The position numbers and the translations under genes are program-made. The notes beneath the pieces were generated by a model that worked only from the letters and a program-made list of their open reading frames with translations, had not been told where the DNA came from and did not search any database. A stretch of DNA of 64,000 nt, from assembly GCA_003987775.1 (NCBI GenBank), contig RXJD01000014.1, positions 18,800-82,799 on the forward strand. Direction: 5' to 3'. The stretch's first letter is position 1. Every line of letters starts with the position of its first letter. Below, piece by piece: positions 26,552 to 34,514 of the stretch. This DNA is from Mycobacterium sp. (GTDB lineage: Bacteria; Actinomycetota; Actinomycetes; Mycobacteriales; Mycobacteriaceae).

Positions 26552-27991
26552 TTACCTCCGGTGGACGCGGCTGGGCGTTCGGCTCGAATGATGGCCGTGC
26601 GAATGGAAGTACGCCCAGATCGCGATCACCAGGATCACGACCAGGACCGCACAGGTGATGGCAATCGCCAGCTTGACCTTGCTCCACGGCCGATCGCCTG
26701 CCACCTCCCCGGTCAGGCCGTTGATGGCGACCTGGAACGGGCGGTTGCTGTACATAACCGTTAGCAGCCAGATGGGCAGCAGAATGTGCTTGAAGCCCAG
26801 GTAGTTCCAGTTGGTGCGGAGCTGGTGGATCCGCTGATGGTCACCCCCGATGTCGGATCGCACCGTCCGCTCGACGGCCTGCTCCATCTCCTGTTGCGCC
26901 TCGGGCAGCGCCTGTTCGGCATCCTTGTCGTAAGTGCGGCACAGGTGGCCGGCGACGAACTCGGGCGAGTAGGACCGTGCCTGCTCCACCGGCCACGGTT
27001 CGAGCTGCTTGATTCGTTTGCGGTTGAGGTTCTCGCTGTCGTTGGCCAGCACCGGCAGGTCGGCGAACACGTTATTCACTTGTCCGGCAACGCGATACCA
27101 CGACGTGCGGGTCTCGTAGATCGGGTCGCCGTCGCTGTCGGTGCCCACCCGCACCTGATAGTCCTCGCCGCGCTCTCCCTCGTACCAGGTGTCGGTGTTG
27201 GCGTCATAAGTGAAGTAGGCGGTGTACAAGCTGGAGAAGGCGCCGATCTCGCGGTATTTCTTGAAGTCGGTGGGCGCGAACCAGCGCTTGGTGACCCACT
27301 TTTCGATGAGCTGGCGGGCCTGTTTCTCGTCGATGCGGAACGGCACCACCCCGTCCACCGGCAACCGCGCCGGAGCGTTGTGCACATCGTCGCGCTGGAT
27401 CGGTGTCGCGCAGTAGGGACATTTGGTGGACGTCAGGCTCCCGGCGAATTCCGTTGTGCCACCGCAGTTCTGGCACTTGACTTCGCGCATGCCGGAGACG
27501 CTCGGGCCCTCCTGGCCGCGCTGCGACTCGCGCAGGTGGTGCATCGCGCCACGCAATTCCCGCGATCTGACCGGGGTGTTTGGCGCGGTGATGTCGGAGT
27601 AGTTCCCGCAGCTGGGGCAGCGCATCTTCTGGCTGGCGATGTCGAAATTGAGCTGGCCGCCGCAGGACGCGCACGGGTACGTAAGGGTGCGTTCGGTCTG
27701 GTGGAACATCGCCGGGCCGGCCGGGGGACCGGCGAAGGGGCGCACGGGCGGCGGGGCCGGGGCGGGCGCCGGAGCCTGGCGTGGCGGCAGTGGCGGCGGA
27801 CTGGCCTGCGGCCGCGGCAACGGCGGGGGACCGGCCGGACGTGGCGGCAACGGCGGCGGAGCTGCGGGCCGTGGCGGCAGCGGCGGTGGTCCCGCGTTCC
27901 GGGGCGGCAGCGGGGACGGACTGCTCGGGGGGCGAGGCAACGGTGGCGGCTGCGGATGGGGAGGGCGCGGGTCGCCCGGGTCGTAACTCAT
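26552..27991 (-). CDS. Membrane protein with proline-rich N-terminus and two zinc ribbons (YdjG-like)
   Basis: A 479-residue protein. Residues 1-95 are very proline-rich with roughly 10-residue PPPLPPRPAG-type repeats. Two CxxC...CxxC zinc ribbons follow: Cys107/110/125/128 and Cys173/176/191/194 (TFIIB-like). The middle is soluble, and hydrophobic helices near the C-terminus (about 409-421 and 440-462) end in a His-rich tail. B. subtilis YdjG, which pairs with SPFH protein YdjI, has a comparable layout. The ATG at 27991 overlaps the SPFH stop (ATGA). The frame continues upstream through the SPFH gene, but this coupled ATG is the logical start. Confidence 0.8.
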   Translation of the reverse strand: MSYDPGDPRPPHPQPPPLPRPPSSPSPLPPRNAGPPPLPPRPAAPPPLPPRPAGPPPLPRPQASPPPLPPRQAPAPAPAPPPVRPFAGPPAGPAMFHQTERTLTYPCASCGGQLNFDIASQKMRCPSCGNYSDITAPNTPVRSRELRGAMHHLRESQRGQEGPSVSGMREVKCQNCGGTTEFAGSLTSTKCPYCATPIQRDDVHNAPARLPVDGVVPFRIDEKQARQLIEKWVTKRWFAPTDFKKYREIGAFSSLYTAYFTYDANTDTWYEGERGEDYQVRVGTDSDGDPIYETRTSWYRVAGQVNNVFADLPVLANDSENLNRKRIKQLEPWPVEQARSYSPEFVAGHLCRTYDKDAEQALPEAQQEMEQAVERTVRSDIGGDHQRIHQLRTNWNYLGFKHILLPIWLLTVMYSNRPFQVAINGLTGEVAGDRPWSKVKLAIAITCAVLVVILVIAIWAYFHSHGHHSSRTPSRVHRR

Positions 27992-29157
27992 TGCTGCGGA
28001 AGCGGAGGCGGCGTGCCGGGCAGCGGGGGCGGGGTGCTGAACAACGACTGCAGGGCCGGCACGCTGGACGCCGGCGCCCAGTTCGCCATGCCCTCGGTCC
28101 ACACCACGGTGTCGCGGGTCAGCTGACCGCTGGCGACGAACGGCCGCAGCGCGCTGACGGGGTAGGGGCCGGCGGGTTGACCACCCTGATCGAAGTGGAA
28201 GAGCTGCTGGGTGGGCAGCGGCGGGGGTGCCCCTTGCATCGGCTGCTGGGTGGCCGCGAACTGCTGTGGTTGGGCCTGCGGCTGAGCGGCATTGGCCATC
28301 TGCGCGCCCAGCGCGACACCGAGCCCGGCCTGGATGGCCGAGCCGGCTGCGCCGCCACCTTCGTTCTGGGCCGCGGCCAGCATCGCGTCCGCCCGGCGGG
28401 CCTGCTCGTAACGGTTGAGGTCGCCGACGTTGTTCAGGAAGCTGCTCTCTTCCAGGCCGCGTGCGACGCCGCGGGTCATCGCCTGCTGGATCTCTTCCGG
28501 CAGCGAGATCGTCATGGTGACGGCGTCGATCCCGAGTCCGAAGGCCTGCACCCGCTGCGCCACGAACTCGCGCAGCTTGTCCGACAACTCCACCTGGCGG
28601 CCCTGCAGGTCGATCGCGCCCAGGCCGCTGCCCATGACCATGTCGTTGAACGCCAGGGCGATGTTGCGGCGGATCAGCTCGGTGATCTGATCCATGTCCA
28701 CCACGCTCTGGGTGCCCAGCACCTGGCGCAGGAAGACGGTGGGGTCGGTCACCCGCACCACCGTGGTGCCGTTGGCCCGCACCTGCACCATCTTGAAGTC
28801 CGGGTCCCGCACTGTCACGGGTTGCGGTGTGCCCCAACGCAAGTCGGGATACGGGCGGGTGTTGACGTAATAGACCTCGGAGCGGAACGGGCTGTTGAAC
28901 CCGTATTTCCATCCCTGCAGCGTGCCCAGAATCGGCATGTTCTCACTGGTGAGGGTGTAGTGGCCGGGGGTGAACTGGTCGGCCAGCTGCCCGCGATAGA
29001 CGAACATCGCCCGCTGGCCCTCCCGGACGATCAGCTGGGCACCGTTCTTGATCTCGTTTTCATACCGCGGAAACCGCCATGCCAACGTGGTGTTCGTGTC
29101 ATCGAGCCATTCGATGATGTCGACGAACTCGCCCCGGATCATGTCGCGCATGCCCAT
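27988..29157 (-). CDS. SPFH-domain (YdjI / virion-core-like) protein with C-terminal GYF_2 domain
   Basis: A 389-residue protein. The N-terminal SPFH region (about 1-250) includes LIVREGQRAMFVYRGQLADQFTPG and RRNIALAFNDMV, typical of the YdjI group; an Ala/Gln-rich linker follows. A GYF_2 domain at about 322-372 (GQPAGPYPVSALRPFVASGQ, TVVWTEGMANW) precedes a tail of PPPLP motifs. The start ATG 29157 lies downstream of a purine-rich GAGGAGGGGA. First gene of a three-gene operon. In Bacillus the YdjF-I set forms a membrane-stress complex; here PspA (YdjF) and YdjH are missing. A CAAGAA phased array lies 119-146 bases upstream. Confidence 0.85.
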   Translation of the reverse strand: MGMRDMIRGEFVDIIEWLDDTNTTLAWRFPRYENEIKNGAQLIVREGQRAMFVYRGQLADQFTPGHYTLTSENMPILGTLQGWKYGFNSPFRSEVYYVNTRPYPDLRWGTPQPVTVRDPDFKMVQVRANGTTVVRVTDPTVFLRQVLGTQSVVDMDQITELIRRNIALAFNDMVMGSGLGAIDLQGRQVELSDKLREFVAQRVQAFGLGIDAVTMTISLPEEIQQAMTRGVARGLEESSFLNNVGDLNRYEQARRADAMLAAAQNEGGGAAGSAIQAGLGVALGAQMANAAQPQAQPQQFAATQQPMQGAPPPLPTQQLFHFDQGGQPAGPYPVSALRPFVASGQLTRDTVVWTEGMANWAPASSVPALQSLFSTPPPLPGTPPPLPQQ

Positions 29158-29275
29158 GGTGTCGGTCCCCTCCTCGGCCTTCGATATCTCGGCGAATCTT
29201 ACGCGGCGACGCGGTTGTTCAGCTGGCGGTTACGGCAAAGCCCTGCTCCGCCGCAGCGGGTGGCCGACGACAACA

Positions 29276-29303
29276 TTCCAGGAGAGTTCTTGGAAAATTC
29301 TTG
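29276..29303 (-). promoter_or_regulatory. Phased hexamers upstream of the SPFH operon
   Basis: TTCCAG (29276), TTCTTG (29287) and TTCTTG (29298) lie at an exact 11-base period; the last two share the spacer GAAAA with the array at 32001. In gene direction the array reads CAAGAA-N5-CAAGAA-N5-CTGGAA, 119-146 bases before the ATG. Confidence 0.55.
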
Positions 29304-29311
29304 GAGCCCGG

Positions 29312-30154
29312 CTAGTGGCTGCGTGCGAGGGTGCGAATGAGGCCGGCGACGCGATGCGGCCGTTCGATCATCACGAGGTGCCCGGCTGGGGCGACGGTGA
29401 CGTGGTCTGCTCCGAGATCTGCAGCGAGCTCGAGCTGCTGGGCGCGCCAGCGCCGGGTGCGCCAACCCGTGTGCGCGGTCGCCACCATGCGTGGCACCGG
29501 TGGCAGCGGATGACGGATCCGCAGGTGGTACAGCTCGGCCGCAAGCTCGTGGTATCCGACATATTCGGTGAACAGCGCGGGCAGAAATGCGGGATCACTT
29601 GCTGCACTGCATATTTGGGCACGCATGGGCGCGTCGAGCCCGCCCGGCCGTCGCCGCTGCGCGAGCGCGAGGCCGACGCCGGCCACCGGTTCGTCGAGGT
29701 GCAGCGTGCGCAGGAGCGCCGCACCGGCGTGGGCGGCGGTGAGTTTGGCCGGTAACGGCAGCGCGGGCCGGCGGCGCTCGGTGGCGATGCTGGAATCGAG
29801 CAACAGCACGGCGCGGGTGCGGTGCGGGTACAGACGCGCGAATGCTTCGGCGTAGAAGCCGCCGACCGAGTGTCCCGCCACGACGGCGCGTTCGGCGCCC
29901 GGTACGGCGTCCAGGACGGCCGCGATCCTGTCCGCCTCAGCCTGCACCGTCGGCAAAGGGGGCGGGGTCACCGGAGTGCCGGGCCGGTCGAAGCGCAGCA
30001 CGGTGTGGTCGCCGGCCAGGTCCGCCGCCGTGTCGCTCCAGTGCAGCGCGCGCCCGCCCAGGCCGCTGCACAACACCACCACCGGACCGCTGTCGCCGTC
30101 GACGAGGATGCGTACCCGGTAGCCGCCGACCTCGACATCGGCGCCGTGGCTCAC
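29312..30154 (-). CDS. Alpha/beta hydrolase
   Basis: A 280-residue alpha/beta hydrolase. VVVLCSGLGGRALHW forms the oxyanion turn, VVAGHSVGGFY holds the nucleophile, and VAPAGHLVMIERP holds the catalytic His. The start GTG at 30154 overlaps the stop of the upstream membrane gene (GTGA), so it is translated in coupling with it. A longer frame reaching 30817 is the shadow of that membrane gene. Substrate unknown. Confidence 0.82.
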   Translation of the reverse strand: MSHGADVEVGGYRVRILVDGDSGPVVVLCSGLGGRALHWSDTAADLAGDHTVLRFDRPGTPVTPPPLPTVQAEADRIAAVLDAVPGAERAVVAGHSVGGFYAEAFARLYPHRTRAVLLLDSSIATERRRPALPLPAKLTAAHAGAALLRTLHLDEPVAGVGLALAQRRRPGGLDAPMRAQICSAASDPAFLPALFTEYVGYHELAAELYHLRIRHPLPPVPRMVATAHTGWRTRRWRAQQLELAADLGADHVTVAPAGHLVMIERPHRVAGLIRTLARSH

Positions 30155-30882
30155 GGGCCGGTTGCGCTGGGTACCCGGGCGGTCCGCAGGGCGGCGTAGA
30201 TCAGCCAGGAGGCGAACGCCACCAGCTCGGCCCGCTGCGCGACGCCCACCATGCCCACGACGTCCGTGTGGTCGATGAGGATCGCCACGCCGGTCCAGAT
30301 CGCGGTGCCGACCAACGCCGTCAAGGTGAGCAGTCCGGTGCGGCAGATCGGGGCGGAGGCGCCTTCCCGGTAGTCGGCGATCGCAAATGCCAACAGCGAC
30401 GCGATCGCGGCGGCCAGCGCCATCCCGCTGCTGAGCCAGTGCAGCTGGTGGCTCAGCGGCACGGTCCCCGCGGCCTCGCGGGCCGCGCACGCGGCATCCG
30501 AACTCGGCGCGCACACCAGCGTCCACACCGTGCTGTCCAGGCCCGTCGCCACAGCGAAGACCCCGAGTGCGCCCCAGCCTGCCTTGCTCCACCGGCTGCC
30601 CCGGACGCCGATCAGCGCAGCGACGGTCGCCACGACCAGGACGACGGCACAGGCCCGGTCGCAGATGCGAAACCACTCGCCATACGGTTGATCGGCCGCG
30701 GAGAGTTCGCTGATGTACATGTCCGGATCCGGCAGCAGACTGCGGGTGAGGTAGTTCTCGAGGATCCAGTTCGAATACAGCACGGCGCCGGCCACCGAAC
30801 CGGCGGAGGCGATCCATCGCAGCGCGGACAACGACTCGTGACTGATCTCCGCCACCAGGGCGGAGCGTGGCCGCACTGCCAT
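30151..30882 (-). CDS. DUF998-like multi-pass membrane protein
   Basis: A 243-residue integral membrane protein with about six hydrophobic helices (near residues 22-38, 77-93, 104-120, 150-170, 183-205, 215-235) and the layout of DUF998 family proteins: ILENYLTRSLLPDPDMYISELSA in the first extracytoplasmic loop, later HQLHWLSSGMALA. The start is taken as ATG 30882 (MAVRPRS); further in-frame Met codons exist upstream to 30909. Coupled by GTGA to the alpha/beta hydrolase downstream. Function unknown. Confidence 0.7.
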   Translation of the reverse strand: MAVRPRSALVAEISHESLSALRWIASAGSVAGAVLYSNWILENYLTRSLLPDPDMYISELSAADQPYGEWFRICDRACAVVLVVATVAALIGVRGSRWSKAGWGALGVFAVATGLDSTVWTLVCAPSSDAACAAREAAGTVPLSHQLHWLSSGMALAAAIASLLAFAIADYREGASAPICRTGLLTLTALVGTAIWTGVAILIDHTDVVGMVGVAQRAELVAFASWLIYAALRTARVPSATGP

Positions 30883-30947
30883 ACCGCCATCATGCCGTGG
30901 TCGGCACATTGCGGCGGGTCTTCGGGAACCTGGCGCGCCGTGTTTCG

Positions 30948-31934
30948 CTATGCCAGGTCGGATTCCGCGTCGACGGCGGCGTACTGACGGACACCGGTCT
31001 GCAGTGCCTTGCGCATCAGCTCCGGCTGGTGCTCGTAGGGAGCGGTCGAGTCGATGAAGCGCTGGACGACCTCCACGAAACGGTCCGGGTGGTCACCGTG
31101 CGGCATGTGGCCGGACTCCTCGAAGATTTCCAGACGCGAGCCGGGGATCTGTTCGTGGGCCACCCGGGCGTGGTTGGCCGGGATGATCAGGTCGTCCTCG
31201 CCCCAGATGATCTGGACGGGAAGGTCGTGCATCAGGTAGGTGCGGTCGAGCATGGTGACGTACTGGCCGCGGGTGTCGACGACTGCGCGCAGGGTGCGGG
31301 CGAACGCTTCGACGGCGCCCGGTTTGCGCAACCCGCCCACCAGGCGCGGCAGGCTGGCGACGTCACGGGTCAGCCGGGTGGAGCCGGCGACGTGACCGAC
31401 CGCGCGGCTGACCAGGCCCAGAGCGGGGACCGCGCCGGGCAGTCGCAGCGCCGAGAGCATCTCGGCGCCCATGGGCATCGCCGCGAAGCGCAGGGCCGCG
31501 CTCACCTCCGTGGTGACGCCGCCGGCGCTCACCAGCACCACCCGCTCGACGAATTGCGGGTACTGGTAAGCGAACTGGGCCGCGAGGCCGCCGCCGAGAG
31601 AGTGCCCGACGAGGGTGACCCGGTCGATTTCGAGGGCCGTCAGCAGGTCGCGTAGGCCGTTGGCGAACGCGGCCAGCGAGTAGTCGGCGCGCGGCTTGTC
31701 CGATTCGCCGTGGCCCAGCATGTCGGGCGCGATGACGGTGAATCGCTGGGCAAGCTTGGCGTGCACCGGTTCCCACGTCGTCGAGCTGTCGCCGACGCCG
31801 TGCAGCAGCACGACGACCGGGCCGGAACCGGCGATACGGAAGGCGCGCCGGTGGCCGTGGATGGTGCGGAACTGCAGTGCCGGCGCGGTGACATCCCGTA
31901 CGGGCCGTAGGTGGCGGCGTGAACGGTTGGTCAT
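30948..31934 (-). CDS. Alpha/beta hydrolase, Rv2715-like
   Basis: A 328-residue alpha/beta hydrolase very similar to what I recall of Rv2715: NLRPVRDV-type N-terminus (here HLRPVRDVTAPALQFRT), VVLLHGVGDSSTTWEPVHAKLAQRF, nucleophile LVGHSLGGGLAAQFAYQYPQ, acid WGEDDLIIP and His in SGHMPHGDHP. The 30-residue Arg-rich N-terminal leader is shared by that group. The start is ATG 31934. The phased array at 32001-32017 is 67-83 bases upstream. Substrate unknown, probably a lipid ester. Confidence 0.85.
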   Translation of the reverse strand: MTNRSRRHLRPVRDVTAPALQFRTIHGHRRAFRIAGSGPVVVLLHGVGDSSTTWEPVHAKLAQRFTVIAPDMLGHGESDKPRADYSLAAFANGLRDLLTALEIDRVTLVGHSLGGGLAAQFAYQYPQFVERVVLVSAGGVTTEVSAALRFAAMPMGAEMLSALRLPGAVPALGLVSRAVGHVAGSTRLTRDVASLPRLVGGLRKPGAVEAFARTLRAVVDTRGQYVTMLDRTYLMHDLPVQIIWGEDDLIIPANHARVAHEQIPGSRLEIFEESGHMPHGDHPDRFVEVVQRFIDSTAPYEHQPELMRKALQTGVRQYAAVDAESDLA

Positions 31935-32000
31935 TGTCTCGTCCCCTTTGCGTCGTCTCCACCGCCGAGGCGGGGTATTGCGGAGAAGCTTGCCGGGGAG

Positions 32001-32017
32001 CTCTTGGAAAATTCTTG
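32001..32017 (-). promoter_or_regulatory. Phased hexamer pair upstream of the Rv2715-like hydrolase
   Basis: CTCTTG (32001-32006), spacer GAAAA, TTCTTG (32012-32017): the same period and spacer as near 29287. In gene direction CAAGAA-TTTTC-CAAGAG. A degenerate third copy (TTCGGG) would fall at 32023. Confidence 0.55.
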
Positions 32018-32048
32018 AAGCTTTCGGGGCGAGGGGCTGCCTGGCTTT

Positions 32049-32109
32049 GTCGAGCCTGCAGATTTGCAGAGCTCTACTCGCACTTTCGCTGCAGGTTTAC
32101 AGGCTCGAC
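32049..32109. repeat. Imperfect 21-bp inverted repeat in the 31.9-32.2 kb gap
   Basis: Arms 32049-32069 and 32089-32109 share GTCGAGCCTG at the outer end and TGCAG at the inner end, with 4 mismatches in 21 and a 19-base loop. The 31935-32232 interval holds only this palindrome and the phased hexamers. Confidence 0.6.
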
Positions 32110-32232
32110 GGCGGGCGGCGGCTTATAGGGGGCCTACGCGTATAAGAACCCAGTCACGCTGTGCTGAGCGCCTTGCGGCCCAGCCTGACCCGTGCGAAGT
32201 GACGATGCGGCTGGGCCAGCCTGCGAGGGACG

Positions 32233-32679
32233 CTATCCAACCCTGACCAGCGTGAAGGCGTTGCGCGGGTTGGGGATGCCGCAGGGTGCGGGGCTGCTCA
32301 GGAAGTCCACGCCACCCTCGAGCGTGGCCGGGTCCCACCACTGGCGGACGGTTACGGGATGCGCGCCGCCTCCCCATGAGGACCCGTTGTCGCCGAGGAA
32401 GTACGAGGGACATGTCACGCCGTCAGGGACCGTCCGCGTCACCACGTGCCGGCCGTCGACCAAGGGGGCAGAGAAACCATGACCGGGGGACGTCGTCACG
32501 TGGGCTACGCACTGCGGCGTGCACGTCGTCCTGATGGTCCAGGTGCCCGCTGGGACGGGTCCCTCCATGTAGGCGTAGACGCCTTCGGAGGCGGGGACTT
32601 CGGCCCCGGCTGCCGGAGATATGGCGATCAGGGTGCCTGATGATAATGCAATGGCTGCTAGCGGCAAGTTGACGTGCAC
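32233..32679 (-). CDS. Small secreted cysteine-containing protein
   Basis: A 148-residue exported protein. The GTG start at 32679 is chosen because GGGAGGGG lies 4-11 bases upstream and it opens the signal peptide (MHVNLPLAAIALSSGTLI..., cleavage near AGA|E). The mature part has EGVYAYMEGPVPAGTWTIRT, CTPQCVAHVT, PDGVTCPSY and SSPAPCGIPNPRNAFTLV: four cysteines. It resembles the many mycobacterial secreted proteins with a TWT...C..C core. No known function. Confidence 0.72.
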   Translation of the reverse strand: MHVNLPLAAIALSSGTLIAISPAAGAEVPASEGVYAYMEGPVPAGTWTIRTTCTPQCVAHVTTSPGHGFSAPLVDGRHVVTRTVPDGVTCPSYFLGDNGSSWGGGAHPVTVRQWWDPATLEGGVDFLSSPAPCGIPNPRNAFTLVRVG

Positions 32680-32846
32680 CGTTTCCCCTCCCGCCACGGC
32701 TTCCTTGCCGTTGGACACTATGGCTGAAGGGTATCAGCGAAAGAGCAGGTCAGAATATTTTTACAAGAGGCTCATAAAAAACTAATATCTGCCGGCGAGC
32801 GCGCCGCGGCCCGGCGGTTTCGGATTCAGATCATTATGCGTGAAAC

Positions 32847-33503
32847 TCAGTCGTCGCAGCAGTCGCAGTCGTGTGCCTGCGCACCGGGCGGGGCCGGTAC
32901 CGCACAGCACGCGTCGCCGCGCCAGGCGTTGACGCCCTCTTTGAGGGCGATTGCGGCGATGGCCAACCCCGCGACCGGATCGGCCCACGCCCAGCCGAAC
33001 GCGCCGTTGAGGAGCAGGCCGACCAGTAGGACGGCCGACAGATAGGTGCACAACAACGTCTGTTTGGAGTCGGCTACGGCCGATAGCGACCCGAGTTCGC
33101 GGCCGGCCCGGCGCTGGGCGTAGGACAACACCGGCATGACCACCAGGCTGACGGCGGCAAGGATGAGTCCCGGCGTTGACGGCCGTGCTTCGCCTGCGCC
33201 CAGCAGGGAACGGATCGATTCGGCTGTCACATAGGCGGCCAGCCCGAAGAAGGAGAACGCGATGATGCGCAACGCGATTCGTTCGCGCGCTTCGTGGTCT
33301 CGGCCGGCGAACTGCCAGGCCACCGCGGCAGCGGATGACACCTCGATCACCGAGTCGAGTCCGAACCCGATCAGAGCCGTCGAGTCGGCGACCGTGCCGG
33401 CCGCGATGGCGACGATCGCCTCAACGACGTTGTAGCTGATCGTCGTGGCTACGAGCCACCGGATGCGGCGCGAAAGCACTTGTCGGCGCTCGGCTGTCGT
33501 CAT
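32847..33503 (-). CDS. Cation diffusion facilitator with Cys-rich tail
   Basis: A 218-residue cation-efflux (CDF) transporter. Five to six membrane helices; the metal site residues are visible in DSTALIGFGLDSVIEVSS (helix 2) and LSAVADSKQTLLCT (helix 5). The usual cytosolic C-terminal domain is absent and the protein ends in a short tail with HDCDCCDD, a likely metal-binding motif. The ATG at 33503 overlaps the stop of the CmtR-like regulator (ATGA). Probably exports Cd, Pb, Co or Zn as inferred from its regulator. Confidence 0.85.
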   Translation of the reverse strand: MTTAERRQVLSRRIRWLVATTISYNVVEAIVAIAAGTVADSTALIGFGLDSVIEVSSAAAVAWQFAGRDHEARERIALRIIAFSFFGLAAYVTAESIRSLLGAGEARPSTPGLILAAVSLVVMPVLSYAQRRAGRELGSLSAVADSKQTLLCTYLSAVLLVGLLLNGAFGWAWADPVAGLAIAAIALKEGVNAWRGDACCAVPAPPGAQAHDCDCCDD

Positions 33504-33844
33504 TCGCACCCGCAACTGCAGCCGCTGCCGTTGGTGCCTGGGCAGACACAGTCAGGATCGACTGCGAGCACCAGCCCCATCAAGTCGTCGAGCGCCAGGC
33601 CGATGCGGTGATCGGCCAGCTCATATCGCATGCGACGGCCTTCAGGGACCGCGACAACGAGACCACATCCCCGTAGGCACGCCAAGTGGTTCGACAGGAT
33701 CTGGCGGGACACGCCGAGGGCATCGGCCAGCTCGGCCGGATAGCCCGCCTCGCGATTGAGCCGTAGCAGGATCCGCGTTCGGGTGTTGTCAGAGAGCGCG
33801 TGACCGAGACGGGCCAAGGCGTCGACGTGGGTTAGCGTCGCCAT
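33500..33844 (-). CDS. cmtR: ArsR/SmtB-family metal sensor, CmtR-like
   Basis: A 114-residue winged-helix repressor. Cys56 and Cys60 in the recognition helix (NHLACLRGCGLV) and Cys99 in the tail (DPDCVCPG) match the Cd/Pb-binding triad Cys57/61/102 of M. tuberculosis CmtR. A further CSCGC cluster sits at the very end. It is first in an operon with the CDF exporter, behind an inverted repeat that is the likely operator. In M. tuberculosis cmtR lies elsewhere, next to ctpG. Confidence 0.88.
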   Translation of the reverse strand: MATLTHVDALARLGHALSDNTRTRILLRLNREAGYPAELADALGVSRQILSNHLACLRGCGLVVAVPEGRRMRYELADHRIGLALDDLMGLVLAVDPDCVCPGTNGSGCSCGCE

Positions 33845-33850
33845 GCCCGA

Positions 33851-33873
33851 GATAGTACAGCAAAATCTGTATC
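33851..33873 (-). promoter_or_regulatory. Likely CmtR operator
   Basis: TACAG-CAAAAT-CTGTA (33856-33871) is a perfect 5-bp inverted repeat, extended by GATA/TATC at its edges, 7-29 bases upstream of the cmtR ATG. Short, AT-rich dyads of this kind in front of an ArsR gene are the usual autorepressor site. Confidence 0.6.
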
Positions 33874-34005
33874 AATGGATTCTGTGTCTCCGCGCGGGCT
33901 GACTACTCTCTGCCAACTACAGCAACCGCACAATGAACCGCTGAACGTTTGCCGCCTTCAGCCGACATGCGAACCTTCGGCCGGCTCTCGCCGGCCGTTA
34001 CCCAC

Positions 34006-34305
34006 TCAGGGGCAATAAGCCGATTCCGCCGCGCTTACGGCCGCGGTGGCGTCCTGGTAGGTAGCGTTGCTGAATTTCGTCTGGACGACTTGGGCCAGTT
34101 GGTCGGGGGTGTAACCCTGGCTGCGGTCAGCGCAAATAGCGTGTCCGAGCGCGATCATCGTGTCTTTGTCACCGGAGAATCCCAGCTTGCCCATCTGGGC
34201 CAGATAGGCGTCATCGTCCGCGAGGGCGATGCCGCTACTGAGGGAAAAAGCCATGGCGACAACGGCAGGGATACACAGCAGGCGCAGTCCGCGAAGCGAA
34301 ATCAC
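34006..34305 (-). CDS. Secreted DUF732 protein (second copy)
   Basis: A 99-residue DUF732 protein with signal peptide (hydrophobic LLCIPAVVAMAFSLSSGIALA, cleaved before DDD), then AYLAQMGKLGFSGDKDTMIALGHAICADRSQGYTPDQLAQVV and the end AAVSAAESAYCP. Two mature cysteines. The start is GTG 34305 behind AAGGAGGG, a clear ribosome site. It has a shorter tail than the copy at 21944. Function unknown. Confidence 0.85.
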   Translation of the reverse strand: MISLRGLRLLCIPAVVAMAFSLSSGIALADDDAYLAQMGKLGFSGDKDTMIALGHAICADRSQGYTPDQLAQVVQTKFSNATYQDATAAVSAAESAYCP

Positions 34306-34514
34306 GCTCGCCCTCCTTCTGTCGGGGGTGTTTGCTACCAGCAAAGTATGGGCCTCTCGGGGCCGGAGCGCGAGGGGAAGAAAAAAGTGCTCAGCCGGCG
34401 CAGCATCGAGTCGTCTGGGGATTAGGCCCAGCGCTGCCAACCCGCATCGATCCGACTGCGGCCTGAGTGGTGGCCGTTCGGATGATGGCTGCGAATCCTG
34501 TTGTGCGGCAGAGC

